A DNA stretch of 64,000 bases, from positions 1 to 64,000 of the forward strand of contig NZ_JALPVJ010000019.1 of NCBI RefSeq assembly GCF_023544445.1, in the 5' to 3' direction. Shown piece by piece: positions 17,596-25,371 of this stretch. The translations under genes and the position numbers were made by a program. The DNA is from Actinoplanes sp. M2I2 (GTDB taxonomy: Bacteria; Actinomycetota; Actinomycetes; Mycobacteriales; Micromonosporaceae). The first letter of the stretch is position 1. Each line of letters starts with the position of its first letter. The notes beneath the pieces are model-generated. The model searched no databases and was not told where the DNA came from. It saw only the letters and a list, made by a program, of their open reading frames with translations.

Positions 17596-18225
17596 TCAGC
17601 GCTGCCGATGGGCCACGAGCGCCAGGCGTACGCGGTTGGGACTGCCCGTCTTGGTCATGAGCGCGGCGATGTGCGTCTTGACCGTGGTCACGCCGATGTG
17701 CAGCCGCTCGCCGATCTCGGTGTTCGAGAGCCCCTCCCCCACCAGGTCGAGCACATCCTGCTCGCGCGGGGTCAGACCCTCGACCGGCCGCCGCTGCTCG
17801 GCCCCGGCGGTGGTCGCCCGCCGGACCAGCCGCCGCAGCACGTCCCGGCTGAACGGGCTGTCCCCCTCCGCCGCCCGCCGGATGCCCTCCAGCAGCTCCT
17901 CGGGCGGCGCGTCCTTGAGCAGGAAGCCGCAGGCCCCCGCGTTCAACGCCGGGTAGAGGTGGTCGTCGTCGCCGAACGTGGTCAGCACGAGCACCCGGGT
18001 GGCCGGCCGCTCGGCCAGGACCCGGCTGGTCGCGCTGATCCCGTCCACGCCGGGCATCCGGATGTCCATGACGATCACGTCGGGCGTCAGCCGCGCGGCC
18101 AGCGTGATCGCCTCGCGCCCGTTGCCGGCCTCGCCGACCACCTCGAGGTCGGGCTCGGCGTCGCACAGCATGCGCAGCCCGGCCCGGATCAGTTGCTGGT
18201 CGTCCACGAGCAGGACGCGGATCAC
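17596..18225 (-). CDS. NarL/LuxR-type response regulator
   Basis: The 209-residue protein has a receiver domain (VLLVDDQQLIRAGL, phosphoacceptor Asp in VIVMDIRMPG near 54, conserved Thr and Lys in VLTTFGDD and GFLLKDAPP). The C-terminal LuxR helix-turn-helix reads LTPREQDVLDLVGEGLSNTEIG and then VKTHIAALMTK. The GTG start overlaps the kinase stop by 4 nt (GTGA). With the kinase and the membrane protein upstream it forms a three-gene operon. A duplicated CCTCCGGCTCCTTCGATGGG sits just past the stop. The target genes cannot be told from the sequence. Confidence 0.93.
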   Translation of the reverse strand: MIRVLLVDDQQLIRAGLRMLCDAEPDLEVVGEAGNGREAITLAARLTPDVIVMDIRMPGVDGISATSRVLAERPATRVLVLTTFGDDDHLYPALNAGACGFLLKDAPPEELLEGIRRAAEGDSPFSRDVLRRLVRRATTAGAEQRRPVEGLTPREQDVLDLVGEGLSNTEIGERLHIGVTTVKTHIAALMTKTGSPNRVRLALVAHRQR

Positions 18226-19376
18226 GCGGTGGCCCCGCTGTGCGCCGGCAGCACGGTGGCGACCCGCCAGCCCGCGCCCTCGGGCCCGGCCGCGAGCGTG
18301 CCGCCCAGCACCTCGACCCGTTCGCGCATGCCGGTCAGGCCGTGCCCACCGCCCGGCGCCGGCCGGACCGGTCCGGCGCCGCCGTCGTCGCTGACCTCCC
18401 AGGCCACGTCGCCGTCCTCGACCGCCACCCGGAGCCGGGCCCGGGCGCCGGCGCCGGCGTGCTTGGCCACGTTGGTCAGCGCCTCCTGGGTCAGGCGGAG
18501 CACGGCGAGACCGCGTACGGCATCGATCGCCCCCACCGCCTCGTCGATGTCGGCCTCGACGCCCAGCCCGGCCCGGCGGGCCGTGTCGACGGCCGCGCCC
18601 AAGGCGTCGGGCAGCGCGCCCGGTTCGATCGCGGTGAGCGCGGCGGCACTGCCCGCGCTCGCGTCGCGCAGCACCGCGACAAGCCGCCGCAGATCGGCCA
18701 GGGCGGCCGTCCCGGTGCGGTGCACGTCGTCGAGCACCTCGCCGGCCCGTGGATCGAGGCCGGGCAGCACGTGCCGGGCCACACCCACGCGCAGCACCAT
18801 CGACGCGACGTGATGCGCCACCACGTCGTGCAGCTCGCGGGCGATCGCGCTGCGCTCGTCGGCCCGGGCGGCGCGGCTCTCGGAGGCGGCCCGCTGCTCG
18901 GCCTGCCGGCTGAGCTCACGCGAGGTGCGCACGACCAGGCCCAGCAGCAGCGGGAGTCCGACCGGCACGACCAGGCCGAAGATCTCGCGGACGATCCGGC
19001 CCTCGAACGGCGGCACGTCGAAGCCGGCGTGGACAGCGACGAGCAGGGCGGCGGCCAGCACGAAGACCCGCGGCCGGCTCGCCCACACGACCAGCTCGCC
19101 CAGGGCCCAGCTGCTGCCGACCTGGTTGATCGTGGTGTCGTCGATCAGGACGAACGCGACGACCAGCAGCGCCGTCTGCGTCAGGAAGCCGGCCACCGGC
19201 AGACGCGAGAGAGCGAGCATCAGGACGAACGCGGCGATCGCCAGAACCCACTGCGTGGCGGTCGGCCCGCGATCCACGCCGCCGTAGAAGACCAGGTAAC
19301 TCAGGCCGCTGAGGTCGAGCAGCAGCAGCCGGGCCCAGGTGTCCCGCCTGTCGAAGAGACGACCCAGCCAGCTCAT
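18222..19376 (-). CDS. sensor histidine kinase (NarL-partner, HisKA_3 type)
   Basis: The 384-residue protein has four to five N-terminal membrane helices in the first 150 residues with almost no extracytoplasmic domain, then a linker. The dimerisation helix contains the phospho-acceptor His in ARELHDVVAHHV (about 183). An ATP-binding domain follows with EALTNVAKHAGAG (N box) and GGGHGLTGMRERV (G box). The architecture is that of kinases sensing membrane or envelope state. The ATG at 19376 lies 5 nt after the stop of the upstream membrane protein gene, and its stop overlaps the regulator start. It should phosphorylate the regulator at 17596. Confidence 0.92.
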   Translation of the reverse strand: MSWLGRLFDRRDTWARLLLLDLSGLSYLVFYGGVDRGPTATQWVLAIAAFVLMLALSRLPVAGFLTQTALLVVAFVLIDDTTINQVGSSWALGELVVWASRPRVFVLAAALLVAVHAGFDVPPFEGRIVREIFGLVVPVGLPLLLGLVVRTSRELSRQAEQRAASESRAARADERSAIARELHDVVAHHVASMVLRVGVARHVLPGLDPRAGEVLDDVHRTGTAALADLRRLVAVLRDASAGSAAALTAIEPGALPDALGAAVDTARRAGLGVEADIDEAVGAIDAVRGLAVLRLTQEALTNVAKHAGAGARARLRVAVEDGDVAWEVSDDGGAGPVRPAPGGGHGLTGMRERVEVLGGTLAAGPEGAGWRVATVLPAHSGATA

Positions 19377-19381
19377 GGCGC

Positions 19382-20287
19382 TCAGCCTAGGCGCTGGGCG
19401 CGGAGGGCGACGCGCACGCCCAGGACCGTGGCAGCCACCAGCACGGCCAGCGCCGCGAGGGTGAGCAGATCGGGGCTCAGCAGCGGCTGGCCGCGCAGCG
19501 CCTGCCCGGTGACCAGCAGCGTCAGACCCGCGTAGGCGAACCCGGCGACGACGATCAACCGGGCGTTCGCCGCGGCGTCCGGCCGGGTGCGCCGGGCGAG
19601 CAGCAGCGCGAGCAGCGGCATGGCCTGAAGGCCGTGCATCCCCACGAAGTGACCGATGCGCAGGTCGCCGCCCGTGGTGCTCCAGCCCAGCAGCGGCAGG
19701 CCGGGCCCGCCGTCGGGCACGCCGACCGCGTGGGCGCCCGAGATGGCCTCGGCCGGCGTGGCCTGACCCGGCATCACCATCGGCCAGGCGACGACGAGCC
19801 CGAGCAGCGAGAGCAGCAGACCCGCTCGGATCGCGTACGCGGCGACCCGGTCGGTGATGCGCTGGCGCAGCACCACGACGGCGATGACCAGGTGCGCGAC
19901 GAACAGCGCCATAATGGACGCGCCCATGATCGCCCAGAGTCGGCTGTCCAGCGCGTTCGTGTCGTTGAAGTGGCTGCGATGACCGCGCACGGTCTGGGCC
20001 GTGATGATGGCGATCTCGACGAACGAGACGGCGACGATCACCGTGCCGGCCCACTCCCCGAGCCGGCTGCGCCGCGGCAGCACGGTCAGCATCCAGGCCA
20101 GCGTGAGGGCGTAGGCCGCGAACGAGACGGCGAACTTGAACGGCTTGGCCCAGATCGGCGCGCCGACCAGGACGCGGTCGTCGATGACCAGACCGGCCGC
20201 GGCCACGAGCGCGAGCCCGGCCATGGCCGCGGTCAGCACCAGCAACGGCCGGTGCCATCGAACGGTACGGAGAACGACGGTAGTCAT
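19382..20287 (-). CDS. multi-pass membrane protein of unknown function, two-component-associated
   Basis: The 301-residue protein consists of about eight hydrophobic segments with short loops. A conserved-looking APIWAKPFKFAVSF follows the first helix pair, and a HFVGMHGLQAMPLL segment near residue 215 contains two histidines in a membrane helix. I do not recognise a named domain. It is the first gene of an operon with a histidine kinase and response regulator and is separated from the kinase by 5 nt. It may be a sensory partner or a target of the pair. The paired His/Met residues could bind haem or metal, which is speculation. The ATG at 20287 has no clear ribosome site. Confidence 0.75.
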   Translation of the reverse strand: MTTVVLRTVRWHRPLLVLTAAMAGLALVAAAGLVIDDRVLVGAPIWAKPFKFAVSFAAYALTLAWMLTVLPRRSRLGEWAGTVIVAVSFVEIAIITAQTVRGHRSHFNDTNALDSRLWAIMGASIMALFVAHLVIAVVVLRQRITDRVAAYAIRAGLLLSLLGLVVAWPMVMPGQATPAEAISGAHAVGVPDGGPGLPLLGWSTTGGDLRIGHFVGMHGLQAMPLLALLLARRTRPDAAANARLIVVAGFAYAGLTLLVTGQALRGQPLLSPDLLTLAALAVLVAATVLGVRVALRAQRLG

Positions 20288-20390
20288 GACCACAGCGTCG
20301 GCGTGCGCGGTGGCCGGGTCGTCCGCCCGCGGGCCCCTCCCGCGGCCCACAGGCCGAGAGCGTCTCCTCCCTGGGGAGGAGGACCAGCGA

Positions 20391-20396
20391 TACTGT
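20391..20396 (+). promoter_or_regulatory. leaderless-type -10 box for the gene at 20402
   Basis: TACTGT (TAnnnT) lies 5 nt before GTG 20402, and no Shine-Dalgarno sequence is present. This is the spacing expected if transcription starts at the start codon. Confidence 0.5.
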
Positions 20397-20401
20397 CGCG
20401 C

Positions 20402-21739
20402 GTGATCGAGTTTCCCGCCGATGAGACGGGCCGGCGCAGCAGCGCTGCTTTCGGCCGCCACGTGGTCGCCGACGCCCTGCGCGCCGCCGACCCCGCCGCC
20501 GCGGAGGCCGCCGCCGCCGAGACCGACTGGCGGCGCGGCTACCTGCGGCATTTCCGGGCGCTGGTGGTGGCCGGGCTGACCGACGGGTACGACGTCGCGG
20601 CGGCCGGCCTGACGTCGGCCCACGCGCGGATGCCCGTCGAGATCGCGCCGCCCGCGGAGCCGTTCGAGACGGTCACCGTGACCGGCGGCGCGGACCGAGA
20701 GACCGAAGTCGTGCTGCCGTACCGCGGTGAGCGGCTGCGCGGGGACGGGTTGCGCCGGCGGCTGGACGCGTGGGTGGCGGCCGGGGTGATCGAGGAGTCG
20801 TGCGCCGAAGCGGTGCGCGAGGTGATGGACAACCCGGACTGGCTCGACCTCTCCGATCAGCGCCTGGTCGTGCTCGGGGCGGGCGCCGAGATGGGACCGG
20901 TGCCGGCGGTGCTGGGCTGGGGCGGAACGGTCGTGGCGGTCGATCTGCCGGCCGTGTGGGAGCGCGTCTCGGCCGTTCCCTCGGCCGGGACGCTGATCGC
21001 GCCCGTGCTCCCCGGCCGCTCCCCCGGGGCCGACCTGCTCAGCGAGCTCGGTGCGGTCGCGCACTGGCTGGACGGGCTCGAGGGCCGGCTGATCGTCGGC
21101 AACTACCTGTACGCGCCCGGGGCCGCGTACGTCCGCCTGTCGATGGCGTTCGACGCGCTGGCCACCCGGTTGCGGGCCGGCCGTGACGATGTCGCCCTGG
21201 CCTTCCTGGCCACCCCGACCGACGTCTTCGCCGTGCCGCCGGCCGCCGTGGCCCAGTCCCGCTCGCGGTTCGAGCAGCGGTCCCGTCGCGCCCGGGTGGC
21301 CGGGGCGCTGTCCGGCGGCCGGTTGCTCCAGCCGAACTACTCCGACGACGCCGTCAACGACAGCCTGGTGCCGCAGCAGGGGCCCAACTACGCGCTGGCC
21401 AAGCGCCTGCAGCGGTGGCGGGCGGCGGTCGCGCGACGCGACGGCGTGGTCAGCTTCGCGGTGGCCCCGCCGAGCTGGACCCGCTCGGTCACCAGCAACC
21501 GGGTCCTGGCCAAGGTCTACGCCGGCGCGCACCTCTTCGACGTCGAGATCTTCCCGCCCGAGACGGCCAACCGCCTGATGGCGCTGCTGCTCGTGCACCA
21601 GATCCGCAAGCCCCGCCCGGCCGCCCCGCTGGCCTGGCAGGACGAGGCGGTGGGGGCGGCCCACGGCGGCCTGTGGCGGACCGCCTACCGCCCCCGCACG
21701 GCCCTGCCCCTGGCCGCCGTCCGAGGTGTCCTGCGGTGA
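20402..21739 (+). CDS. conserved-looking protein of unknown function with Rossmann-like core
   Basis: The 445-residue soluble protein is not one I recognise. A helical N-terminal third (WRRGYLRHFRALVVAGLTDG) is followed near residue 155 by LVVLGAGAEMGPVPAVLGWG and then VVAVDLP, which looks like a glycine-rich nucleotide-binding turn with an acidic residue ending strand 2. Later segments (GNYLYAPGAAYVRLSMAFDA, LAFLATPTDVF, LQPNYSDDAVNDSLV) suggest a catalytic pocket. An NAD(P)- or SAM-dependent enzyme is possible. The start GTG follows a leaderless promoter box. Its stop overlaps the next methyltransferase start by 4 nt, so the two may act on one substrate. Confidence 0.75.
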   Translation: MIEFPADETGRRSSAAFGRHVVADALRAADPAAAEAAAAETDWRRGYLRHFRALVVAGLTDGYDVAAAGLTSAHARMPVEIAPPAEPFETVTVTGGADRETEVVLPYRGERLRGDGLRRRLDAWVAAGVIEESCAEAVREVMDNPDWLDLSDQRLVVLGAGAEMGPVPAVLGWGGTVVAVDLPAVWERVSAVPSAGTLIAPVLPGRSPGADLLSELGAVAHWLDGLEGRLIVGNYLYAPGAAYVRLSMAFDALATRLRAGRDDVALAFLATPTDVFAVPPAAVAQSRSRFEQRSRRARVAGALSGGRLLQPNYSDDAVNDSLVPQQGPNYALAKRLQRWRAAVARRDGVVSFAVAPPSWTRSVTSNRVLAKVYAGAHLFDVEIFPPETANRLMALLLVHQIRKPRPAAPLAWQDEAVGAAHGGLWRTAYRPRTALPLAAVRGVLR

Positions 21740-22500
21740 CCGATCCGGTGGTCTCGCACTTCGATCGGGTGGCGGACAGCTACGACGAGGTGCTCCCGTT
21801 CTTCTCCGGCTTCGCGTCGCTCACCGTCGACCGGCTGGCGCCGCCGGCCGGCGTACGGGCGCTGGATCTGGCTTGTGGCCGGGGCGCGCTGACCGGGGCA
21901 CTCCTCGCCCGGGGGGCCTCCGTGACCGCTGTCGACGCCGCGCCGCGGATGGTCTCCCTGGTGCGGAGCACGTACCCGTCGGTCCCGGCCACGGTCGGGG
22001 ACAGTGCCGCCCTGGATCTGCCCGCCGATGCCTTCGACCTGGTGGTGTGCGGGTTCGCGATCCACATCGTGGCCGACCCCGACGCGACGCTGCGGGAGGC
22101 GGTCCGGGTCGCCCGGCCCGGCGCCCGGCTGGCCTTCACCACGCCCGGGCGGGCCGACGACAGCCCCGACCGGTGGGACGACCCCCTGGTCGAGCTCTAC
22201 GCGGAGTACCGGCGGTATCAGGAGGACGGGTCCGGGCGGCACGGCAATGACTTCGACGACGACTTCGGCCGGTTCGGGCTGCGGGACGTGACCGCCGAGA
22301 CGCTGGAGATCGCGATCCCGGTGCCCGACGGGGAGACGTACTGGAAGTGGAGCCGGTCGCACGGCTCGGGCCGCTTCATCGACGGGCTGACGCCCTATCG
22401 CCGGGCCGAGATGCACGCCCGGCTGCTGGAGCACATGGTCGAGCGGCCGGGTTTCGTCCTGCGCCGCTCGGCGACGTTGTGGATCGGGCACGCCGGGTAA
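21736..22500 (+). CDS. class I SAM-dependent methyltransferase
   Basis: The 254-residue protein begins HFDRVADSYDEVLPFF. It has motif I as ALDLACGRGALTGALLARGA near residue 38, an acidic residue after strand 2 (VTAVDAAPRM), and motif II as FDLVVCGFAIH. The DLACGRGALT form and the length fit the ubiquinone/menaquinone- and trans-aconitate-like small-molecule methyltransferases. The GTG start overlaps the stop of the unknown gene before it (GTGA). Its substrate is unknown. Confidence 0.9.
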   Translation: MTDPVVSHFDRVADSYDEVLPFFSGFASLTVDRLAPPAGVRALDLACGRGALTGALLARGASVTAVDAAPRMVSLVRSTYPSVPATVGDSAALDLPADAFDLVVCGFAIHIVADPDATLREAVRVARPGARLAFTTPGRADDSPDRWDDPLVELYAEYRRYQEDGSGRHGNDFDDDFGRFGLRDVTAETLEIAIPVPDGETYWKWSRSHGSGRFIDGLTPYRRAEMHARLLEHMVERPGFVLRRSATLWIGHAG

Positions 22501-22509
22501 GTGCTGGTC

Positions 22510-23073
22510 ATGCGCAGACTCATCGTCACCGAGAACATCACCGTCGACGGGATCATCTCGCCCCTGGGTGACTGGTTCGATCCGGGGGCCGACGACGAGG
22601 AACTGGCCGCGGTCAACGCCCGGAACGGTGCGGACGCCGACGCGCTGGTGCTGGGCCGGGTGACGTACGAGGAGTTCGCCGGCTTCTGGCCCCACCAGGA
22701 GGGCGAGATCTCGGCCTACCTCGACCAGGTCAGCAAGTACGTGGTGTCGACCGGCCTCGAACAGGCGGACTGGCAGAACACGACCATCCTGCGCGACCTC
22801 GACGGCATCGCCGCCCTCAAGCGGCAGCCCGGCCGGGACATCACCGTCACCGGCAGCACGACGCTCGTCCGTTCGCTGATCCCGACCGGCCTCGTCGACC
22901 TCTTCCGCCTGTTCGTCCACCCGGTCGTGCAGGGGCACGGCGTCCGGCTCTTCGACGAGGTGGCGTTGCCGCTGTCCAAGCCGACGGTCACCGGCTTCCC
23001 GTCGGGCGTGGTCCTGCTCGAATACGCCCCACGCCTCGAACACGCCCCGCGCCTCGAATACGCCCCGCGCTGA
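22510..23073 (+). CDS. dihydrofolate reductase-like (RibD C-terminal) domain protein with repeat-extended tail
   Basis: The 187-residue protein starts RRLIVTENITVDGIISPLG and contains ALVLGRVTYEEFAGFW and DITVTGSTTLVRSLI, the nucleotide-binding features of the DHFR/RibD-C family common in actinobacteria as stand-alone reductases. Later LFRLFVHPVVQGHGVRLF is also typical. ATG 22510 fits the family start better than GTG 22501, which follows the previous stop directly. The last 18 residues (LEYAPRLEHAPRLEYAPR) come from a triplicated 18-bp repeat and lie beyond the usual family end. They were probably added by slippage and may be dispensable. Confidence 0.85.
   Translation: MRRLIVTENITVDGIISPLGDWFDPGADDEELAAVNARNGADADALVLGRVTYEEFAGFWPHQEGEISAYLDQVSKYVVSTGLEQADWQNTTILRDLDGIAALKRQPGRDITVTGSTTLVRSLIPTGLVDLFRLFVHPVVQGHGVRLFDEVALPLSKPTVTGFPSGVVLLEYAPRLEHAPRLEYAPR
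23017..23070 (+). repeat. three tandem 18-bp repeats at the 3' end of the reductase gene
   Basis: CTCGAATACGCCCCACGC, CTCGAACACGCCCCGCGC and CTCGAATACGCCCCGCGC follow each other directly before the TGA. The unit is in frame and encodes LE(Y/H)APR. Confidence 0.92.
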
Positions 23074-23081
23074 GCCGGCGG

Positions 23082-23651
23082 TTACTCCAGGCCTTCCCGC
23101 GAGATCGGGTCACCGACGCGGAAGCCGCGGAACGTGACCTCGAGCCCGGCGCGTTCCGGTGAGCAGCACATGACCCCGACCTCCACCGTCTCGGGCAGGT
23201 CGAGGTGGCCCAGCCGGACCAGCTGCCAGGAGTCGCCGCCGTCGCCACGGTGCACGGCGACGGCCGACCCGAAGCGGGTGAGCCGGATCGCCACCTCGTC
23301 GCGGCCGGCGGGGATCGGGGCCACCGACAGGTCGGAGTCGTCGCGGGTGAGCACGGTGCTCAGCTGTACGGCGCCGGAGGTGACCTCGAGACCGGTCTTC
23401 AGCCACGTCCGCTCGTCGGCCCGCACCATCAGGCCGGCCTGGTCGAACAGGGCCGAGTGCCCGGCCGCGACCACCACCTCGGCGGTGAAGTCACCGGTCA
23501 CCGGGCGGTGGTAGAAGTGCCCGTTGTCGGTGATGTAGCCGTAGAACGTCCGGCGCCAGAAGTCGGTCTTGAGGCCCGTGACGACGCGGATCCCGTCGGG
23601 CTCGTCGGACCACTCCGGCGGCTCGTTGAGCCAGGACATCGTGTTCGCCAT
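23082..23651 (-). CDS. DUF1349 domain protein (concanavalin-like fold)
   Basis: The 189-residue protein matches the DUF1349 family. It has WLNEPPEWS near the start, then TDFWRRTFYGY, DFTAEVVVAAGHSALFDQAGLMVR (a beta-sandwich core), TWLKTGLEV and the closing GVMCCSPERAGLEVTFRGFRV. Family members are small soluble proteins predicted to adopt a lectin-like fold, and no reaction is established. There is no signal peptide. ATG 23651 is used, and ATG 23639 (MSWLNEPP) is equally plausible. It is convergent with the reductase gene, 8 nt apart. Confidence 0.85.
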   Translation of the reverse strand: MANTMSWLNEPPEWSDEPDGIRVVTGLKTDFWRRTFYGYITDNGHFYHRPVTGDFTAEVVVAAGHSALFDQAGLMVRADERTWLKTGLEVTSGAVQLSTVLTRDDSDLSVAPIPAGRDEVAIRLTRFGSAVAVHRGDGGDSWQLVRLGHLDLPETVEVGVMCCSPERAGLEVTFRGFRVGDPISREGLE

Positions 23652-23691
23652 GCGCCGACCATATCGACATCGATGCTCTTCTGTGGTCCCG

Positions 23692-24789
23692 TCAGCCGCC
23701 GTGGATGGGGCCGGCGGTGGCGGTCAGGCGGGCGCCGGTGCCGCCCCAGCGGAGGGCGACGATCTCGGCGGCGATGCTGACCGCGGTCTCCTCCGGGGTG
23801 CGGGCGCCCAGGTCGAGGCCGACCGGGGAGGCCAGCCGGTGGAGCTCGGCGTCGGTCAGCCCGGCCTCCTGCAGGCGCTTGTTGCGGTCGTCGTGGGTGC
23901 GACGGGAGCCCATCGCGCCGACGTAGGCCACCGGCAGGCGCAGGGCCATCTCGAGGACCGGCACGTCGAATTTCGGGTCGTGGGTGAGCACGCACAGCAC
24001 CGTGCGTTCGTCGACGCGGCCGGCCTCGACCTCGGCGTTCAGGTAGCGGTGGGGCCAGTCGACCACGACCTCGTCGGCCGACGGGAAGCGGCGACGGGTG
24101 GCGAACACCGGGCGGGCGTCGCAGACGGTGACGTGGTAGCCGAGGAACGAGCCGATCCGCGCGGTGGCCGCGGCGTGGTCGGTGGCTCCGAAGACGAGCA
24201 TCCGGGCGGGCGGCGCGAACGACGCGACCAGCACCGGGAGGCCCTCGCCGCGGCGCTCGCCGGACCGTCCGTAGTGCAGCACGCCGGTGCGGCCGGCCGC
24301 CAGCAGGCCGCGCCCGTCGTCGGTGACGGCGTCGTCGATGCGGTCGCCGCCGAGCGTGCCGTCGCGGCCGTCGGGGGTGACGACCAGATGCCGGCCGTCG
24401 TCGAGCCGGGTCAGCAACGCGACCGGCCGGCTGCCGGCGATCGCCCGGGCCAGCTCGGGCAGCTGCGGGAACGACTCGCGGTCGACCCGCTCGATCAGCA
24501 GCTCGATGGTGCCGCCGCAGGTCAGCCCGACCTCGAACGCGTCGTCGTCGCTGACGCCGAACTTGGCCGTCCGGGCCGCGCCGGTGTCGATGACCTCGCG
24601 GCACAGCTCGTAGACGGCCCCCTCGACGCACCCGCCGGAGACGCTGCCGACGACCTCGCCGCCGGGGCCGACGACCATGGCCGCCCCGGGCTGCCGGGGC
24701 GCGCTGGACCAGGTCGCCGTCACTGTGGCCAGGCCGACCGCTTCGCCGGCCTCCCACCATCGGAGCAGGCTCTCGAGCACGTCACGCAT
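23692..24789 (-). CDS. XdhC/CoxI-family protein (molybdenum hydroxylase maturation factor)
   Basis: The 365-residue protein has the N-terminal XdhC_CoxI domain (TVTATWSSAPRQPGAAMVV, SVSGGCVEGAVYELCREV). A C-terminal Rossmann-type domain follows (MLVFGATDHAAATARIGSFLG, THDPKFDVPVL, YVGAMGSRRTHDDR). XdhC proteins bind molybdenum cofactor, add the terminal sulfido ligand and insert it into xanthine dehydrogenase-type enzymes. The first gene of this pair, a MocA-like nucleotidyltransferase, overlaps it by 8 nt, which supports the assignment. The structural subunits (large, medium and iron-sulfur) are not in the window. Confidence 0.9.
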   Translation of the reverse strand: MRDVLESLLRWWEAGEAVGLATVTATWSSAPRQPGAAMVVGPGGEVVGSVSGGCVEGAVYELCREVIDTGAARTAKFGVSDDDAFEVGLTCGGTIELLIERVDRESFPQLPELARAIAGSRPVALLTRLDDGRHLVVTPDGRDGTLGGDRIDDAVTDDGRGLLAAGRTGVLHYGRSGERRGEGLPVLVASFAPPARMLVFGATDHAAATARIGSFLGYHVTVCDARPVFATRRRFPSADEVVVDWPHRYLNAEVEAGRVDERTVLCVLTHDPKFDVPVLEMALRLPVAYVGAMGSRRTHDDRNKRLQEAGLTDAELHRLASPVGLDLGARTPEETAVSIAAEIVALRWGGTGARLTATAGPIHGG

Positions 24790-25354
24790 GAGGATTCAGC
24801 TCCGGAACGTCGAGGTCGAGGTCGTCGGCCACGTCGTCGACGGGCACGACACGGACGGCATGGCTCTTGAGGTACGAACGTGCCCCGGCGTCACCGGTCG
24901 CACTCGCGCCGACGCCGGCCCAGTGCGCGCGGCCCAGCAGCACGGGGTGACCGCGGCGTTCGCCGTAGCCGCCCATCACCAGCGAGTCCTCGCCGGCGCG
25001 GGCGGTCACCCGGCGGACCGCCTCGGCGGTGATGCCGGGCATGTCGACCAGCAGCACCACCGCCGACGTGGCCGGCGTATCGCCCAGCGCCCGCAGGCCC
25101 GCCCGCAGCGACGACCCCATCCCCGAGCGCCAGTCCTGATTGATCACGGTCGTGGGCAGGCCGGGGGCGGCGGCGAGCACCTGCTCGGCCGCCGCCCCCA
25201 GCACCACGACGATCTGGGACAGACCGGCCTCGCGCAGGGTGTCCACCGCCCGCTGGACCAGGAGCCGGTCGGGGTACGGGATCAGCGCCTTGGGCATGCC
25301 GTAGCGACTCCCCGCCCCGGCGGCGAGCACCAACCCGGCAGTGTCATGGACCAC
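24782..25354 (-). CDS. MocA/MobA-like molybdenum cofactor nucleotidyltransferase
   Basis: The 190-residue protein has the nucleotidyltransferase signature GLVLAAGAGSRYGMPKALI at its start. It has the metal-binding aspartate in VVLLVDMPGI near residue 98 and GHPVLLGRAHWAG. These match the NTP_transf_3 family that makes molybdopterin cytosine or guanine dinucleotide. Paired with xdhC, a cytidylyltransferase serving a molybdenum hydroxylase is the best reading. The GTG start lies 6 nt after TAGGGT, with no Shine-Dalgarno sequence. The end overlaps the xdhC start by 8 nt. Confidence 0.88.
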   Translation of the reverse strand: MVHDTAGLVLAAGAGSRYGMPKALIPYPDRLLVQRAVDTLREAGLSQIVVVLGAAAEQVLAAAPGLPTTVINQDWRSGMGSSLRAGLRALGDTPATSAVVLLVDMPGITAEAVRRVTARAGEDSLVMGGYGERRGHPVLLGRAHWAGVGASATGDAGARSYLKSHAVRVVPVDDVADDLDLDVPELNPHA

Positions 25355-25360
25355 ACGTCG

Positions 25361-25366
25361 ACCCTA
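25361..25366 (-). promoter_or_regulatory. leaderless-type -10 box for the MocA-like gene
   Basis: On the minus strand TAGGGT stands 6 nt before GTG 25354. The same hexamer at the same distance precedes the AfsR-like gene at 31926. Confidence 0.55.
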
Positions 25367-25371
25367 GCCGG

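Noticed and set aside
18222..20258. A 678-codon frame joining the histidine kinase to upstream sequence
   Set aside because: The upstream portion is a shadow of the membrane protein gene at 19382-20287. The kinase starts at ATG 19376.
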